Shown here piece by piece: positions 20,741 through 23,021 of a DNA stretch of 23,021 bases. The stretch spans positions 1 through 23,021 of the forward strand of contig CALWIE010000018.1 of assembly GCA_944380625.1 (NCBI GenBank), written 5' to 3'. How positions within the stretch are numbered: position 1 is the stretch's first letter; each line of letters starts with the position of its first letter. Made by a program: the position numbers and the translations under genes. The notes beneath the pieces were generated by a model, which saw only the letters and a program-made list of their open reading frames with translations, searched no databases and was not told where the DNA came from. This DNA comes from an uncultured Clostridia bacterium (GTDB lineage Bacteria > Bacillota_A > Clostridia > Oscillospirales > Acutalibacteraceae).

Positions 20741-22103
20741 GTATTTTGCCGCCGCCGACCTGTCCGGGCTGCCCCCGGAAGGCCTGGCGGTGGTGGGTTT
20801 TTCCGGCGGGGCGGACTCCATGGCCCTGGCCCACTGGCTCTCGGGGAAGCTCCCCCGGGAGAGGCTGGTGCTGGCCCATGTGAACCACCTGCTCCGAGGG
20901 GAGGAGGCGGAACGGGACCAGGCGGCGGCCCAGGCCTTCGCCCAAAAGCTGGGGGTGCGCTTCGCCCTGCTCCGGGAGGACGTGGGGGCCCTGGCCCGGG
21001 AAAAGGGCCTGGGCCTGGAGGAGTGCGGCCGCCAGGTGCGGTACGCCTTCTTCCACAGCCTGGCAAAGGGGGAGGGGGACAGGGTCCTCACCGCCCACAA
21101 CGCCCAGGACAACGCCGAGACCGTGCTGCTCCACCTGGCCCGGGGAACAGGGCTTTCCGGGCTGTGCGGCATCCCTCCCAGGCGGGGGAAGGTGCTGCGG
21201 CCCTTCCTGTCCGTCCGGCGGGAGGAGATCGAGGCCTACTGCCGGGAGAGGAACCTGCCTTTTGTGACCGACAGCACCAACCTCACCGGGGATTTCTCCA
21301 GGAACCTCCTGCGAAGGCAGGTGTTTCCCGTGCTGGAGGGGCTCAACCCCCGGTTCGTGGAAAGCGTCCTCCGGGCGGCGGAGCTCCTCTCCCGGGACAG
21401 GGACTGCCTGGAAGAGCTGAGCCGGCAGCTGCTGGAGAGGGCCCGCCTCCCCTGGGGCCTGGAGGGATCGCTCCTTTTGGACGCCGGGGAGAGCTTGGGC
21501 CTGCGGGCCCTGGGGGCCTATCTCCGGGAGGCGGGCTGCCGGGATTTGGAGCGCCGCCACCTGGAGAGCTGCTGGCAGCTCCTTGTGTCCGGGGGCGCCC
21601 TCTCCCTGCCGGGCGGGGTGGCCGCCCAGTGCCGCCAGGGGGTGTTTTACGCCTGGAAGCCCGCTCCTGCAAGACCCTTCTCGGTGGAAGTCTCTCTGGG
21701 GGAGACGGCCCTGCCCGGGGGACAGGTCCTCGTTTTAGTGAAAAAAACGGGGAAAAGTGGGGAGGAGGCCCCAAAAATTCACAATTCGTTCTTTAAAAAC
21801 GCGCTGGACTGTGCTATAATTACAGGACGTTTGAGGTCGGGGAGCGTCCTTGCGGCCAGGACCCGGCAGCCGGGGGATCGGTTCTGCCCTGTGGGGCAGA
21901 GAGAGGAGCGGAGCCTGAAACACCTGTTTCAGCAGGCCCGCGTCCCAGCCCCCTGCCGGGACCGGGCGGTGGTCCTCACCCTGGACGGGCGCATCGCCTG
22001 GTGCCAGGGGCTGGGAGCCAGCAGGGAGTTCGCCCCCAGGGAAACAGAGTCCTTCCTCCTGCCCAAAGTGCGGGAGGGGGACGGGAATTTTGAGAATGGG
22101 TGA
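20733..22103 (+). CDS. tilS: tRNA(Ile)-lysidine synthase TilS
   Basis: A 456-residue PP-loop ATPase that adds lysine to C34 of the tRNA-Ile CAT anticodon, changing its decoding from AUG to AUA. The PP-loop is FSGGADS (residues 23-29). HVNHLLRGEEAERDQ and HNAQDNAETVLLHLARGTGLSGL are the next family blocks. A C-terminal substrate-binding domain contains RTRQPGDRF and LKHLFQQARVP. Start choice: GTG at 20733, inside the end of dnaB (GGTGAGTGA), with GAGGTGATTCG upstream. It heads tilS-hpt-ftsH, an order conserved in Firmicutes. A promoter-like site lies inside the gene at 21792-21820, close to the start of the C-terminal domain. Confidence 0.96.
   Translation: MSEYFAAADLSGLPPEGLAVVGFSGGADSMALAHWLSGKLPRERLVLAHVNHLLRGEEAERDQAAAQAFAQKLGVRFALLREDVGALAREKGLGLEECGRQVRYAFFHSLAKGEGDRVLTAHNAQDNAETVLLHLARGTGLSGLCGIPPRRGKVLRPFLSVRREEIEAYCRERNLPFVTDSTNLTGDFSRNLLRRQVFPVLEGLNPRFVESVLRAAELLSRDRDCLEELSRQLLERARLPWGLEGSLLLDAGESLGLRALGAYLREAGCRDLERRHLESCWQLLVSGGALSLPGGVAAQCRQGVFYAWKPAPARPFSVEVSLGETALPGGQVLVLVKKTGKSGEEAPKIHNSFFKNALDCAIITGRLRSGSVLAARTRQPGDRFCPVGQREERSLKHLFQQARVPAPCRDRAVVLTLDGRIAWCQGLGASREFAPRETESFLLPKVREGDGNFENG
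21792..21820 (+). promoter_or_regulatory. Possible internal promoter within tilS for hpt-ftsH
   Basis: TTTAAA (21792-21797), 17 bp, TATAAT (21815-21820) preceded by TGC, an extended -10. The local sequence is unusually AT-rich for this window. It would give hpt a leader of about 280 nt. Confidence 0.45.
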
Positions 22104-22107
22104 GAGT

Positions 22108-22662
22108 ATGACGGAAGACCGTGTAATGCTGCAGGACATCGACCGGGTGCTGTTTACCGAGCGGCAGATCGCCGTGATGGTGGAGCGCGTGGGACAGGAG
22201 ATCACCCGGGACTACCGGGACAAGAACCTGCTGTTAGTCAGCGTCTTAAAGGGCTCTGTGGTGTTTATGGCCGACTTGATGCGGGCCATCACCATCCCCG
22301 CCCGCATCGACTTTATGGCCACCTCCAGCTACGGCTCTGGCACCAAGACCAGCGGCGTGGTGAAGATCGTCAAGGATCTGGACATCCCCCTGGAGGGCTA
22401 CGACATCGTGCTGGTGGAGGACATTCTGGACAGCGGCAAGACCCTGAGCTACCTGATGGACCTGCTCCAGTCCCGGGGGCCCAGGAGCATCCGGATCTGC
22501 ACCTTGTTCGACAAGCCCGAGCGCCGGGAGGTGGAGGTGACCCCCACCTACGTGGGCTCCCAGATCCCCGACGCCTTTATTGTGGGCTACGGCCTTGACT
22601 ACGACGAGAAATACCGGAACCTGCCCTTCGTGGGCATTTTAAGACCCGAGGTCTACGAATAA
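22108..22662 (+). CDS. hpt: Hypoxanthine phosphoribosyltransferase
   Basis: A 184-residue purine-salvage enzyme that turns hypoxanthine or guanine plus PRPP into IMP or GMP. The PRPP motif is VLVEDILDSGKT (the acidic pair ED and D before SGKT). VLKGSVVFMADL is the PPi loop region, and VGYGLDYDEKYRNLPFVGIL is the base-binding end. The start is uncertain. ATG 22108 (MTEDRVML) fits family N-termini and lies 4 nt after the tilS stop. ATG 22096 would overlap tilS and has no better ribosome site. It sits between tilS and ftsH as in other Firmicutes. Confidence 0.95.
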   Translation: MTEDRVMLQDIDRVLFTERQIAVMVERVGQEITRDYRDKNLLLVSVLKGSVVFMADLMRAITIPARIDFMATSSYGSGTKTSGVVKIVKDLDIPLEGYDIVLVEDILDSGKTLSYLMDLLQSRGPRSIRICTLFDKPERREVEVTPTYVGSQIPDAFIVGYGLDYDEKYRNLPFVGILRPEVYE

Positions 22663-22713
22663 ACGGCGGGGCCGGGAGAGAGAATTTACACAACCGAGTA
22701 GGAGGAAGCACAT

Positions 22714-23021
22714 TTGGACGGAAATCGCAGAAAGCTGCGCAACCTGCTTTTGTACATCGGCATCCCTGTGGTGGTGCTGCTGGTCATCGTCTTCCTGTTC
22801 AGCAACAGGCGGCCCCAGCAGGACAGCTACAAGTACTCCGATATCCTGAACTTCTTCGAGAGCCAGCAGGTGGCGGAGTACTCCCTGAACCTGGGCACCG
22901 GTGAGATGGCCCTGCGCCTAAACGACAGCCACAACACCCTGGTGATGTACCAGGTCCCCAGCGTGGACCTGTTCTACCTGGACGTGTCCGACGACATCCA
23001 GGCCTATAACGACGCCCACCC
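22714..23021 (+). CDS. ftsH: ATP-dependent zinc metalloprotease FtsH, 5' part only
   Basis: Only the first 102 codons are inside the window. A TTG start at 22714 is preceded by AGGAGGAA with 6 nt spacing; no ATG or GTG fits as well. The peptide starts MDGNRRKLRNLLLYIGIPVV, with a membrane helix at about residues 11-29. It then has NRRPQQDSYKYSDILNFFES, the start of the FtsH extracellular domain, which is weakly conserved. Assignment rests mainly on this N-terminus plus position after tilS-hpt, where Firmicutes carry ftsH. AAA and peptidase domains would be beyond the edge. Confidence 0.88.
   Translation, partial: MDGNRRKLRNLLLYIGIPVVVLLVIVFLFSNRRPQQDSYKYSDILNFFESQQVAEYSLNLGTGEMALRLNDSHNTLVMYQVPSVDLFYLDVSDDIQAYNDAH

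Overview
The window is GC-rich, densely packed, and uses AGGAGG-type ribosome binding sites, sigma-A style promoters and ATG/GTG/TTG starts. Gene content (RNase J, GdpP, tilS-hpt-ftsH order, NifS/NifU without the wider Isc set) points to a low-redundancy Firmicute. The GC-rich codon use, gut-type glycosidases (GH127, GH125) and the protein sequences suggest a clostridial gut anaerobe of the Oscillospiraceae (Flavonifractor/Lawsonibacter-like). That taxonomic placement is inference from style and content, not from a database match.

Layout. (1) 1-4180, minus strand: a three-gene operon, MoxR ATPase -> DUF58 protein -> membrane transglutaminase (cut by the window edge), behind a good promoter. 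(2) 4215-5362, plus strand: a stand-alone nucleotidyltransferase-fold protein, divergent from the MoxR operon. A strong promoter lies inside its last codons and starts a leader with a long hairpin ahead of a cold-shock protein gene. (3) 5541-5989: cold-shock gene and a tRNA-Gly(GCC), each with its own terminator. (4) 6096-12266: carbohydrate region. A GH127 beta-L-arabinofuranosidase (plus) converges on a minus-strand cluster of GH125 exo-alpha-mannosidase, sugar O-acetyltransferase and a PHP-domain hydrolase broken by an in-frame amber codon. Between the two arms is a block of 97-bp tandem repeats. A MerR-type regulator with two membrane helices and a zinc ribbon lies just upstream of the GH125 gene. 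(5) 12373-14281, minus strand: nifS-nifU for Fe-S cluster assembly. (6) 14399-23021, plus strand: a housekeeping run of RNase J, GdpP (c-di-AMP phosphodiesterase), ribosomal protein L9, replicative helicase DnaB, TilS, Hpt and the start of FtsH. It is preceded by a strong promoter with a perfect dyad in its spacer and a roughly 380-nt, heavily structured leader.

The most interesting signals are regulatory RNA and DNA rather than new proteins. They are: the RNase J leader, whose 5' and 3' parts can pair and enclose several hairpins; the cold-shock leader, where the loop of a terminator-like hairpin is complementary to a downstream segment; the textbook 19-bp-spacer MerR promoter with an internal palindrome in front of an unusual membrane-bound MerR; the 15-bp-arm inverted repeat over the GH125 promoter; and the tandem 97-bp repeats abutting the disrupted PHP gene. 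I did not see a CRISPR array, insertion sequence, phage gene or obvious defence system.
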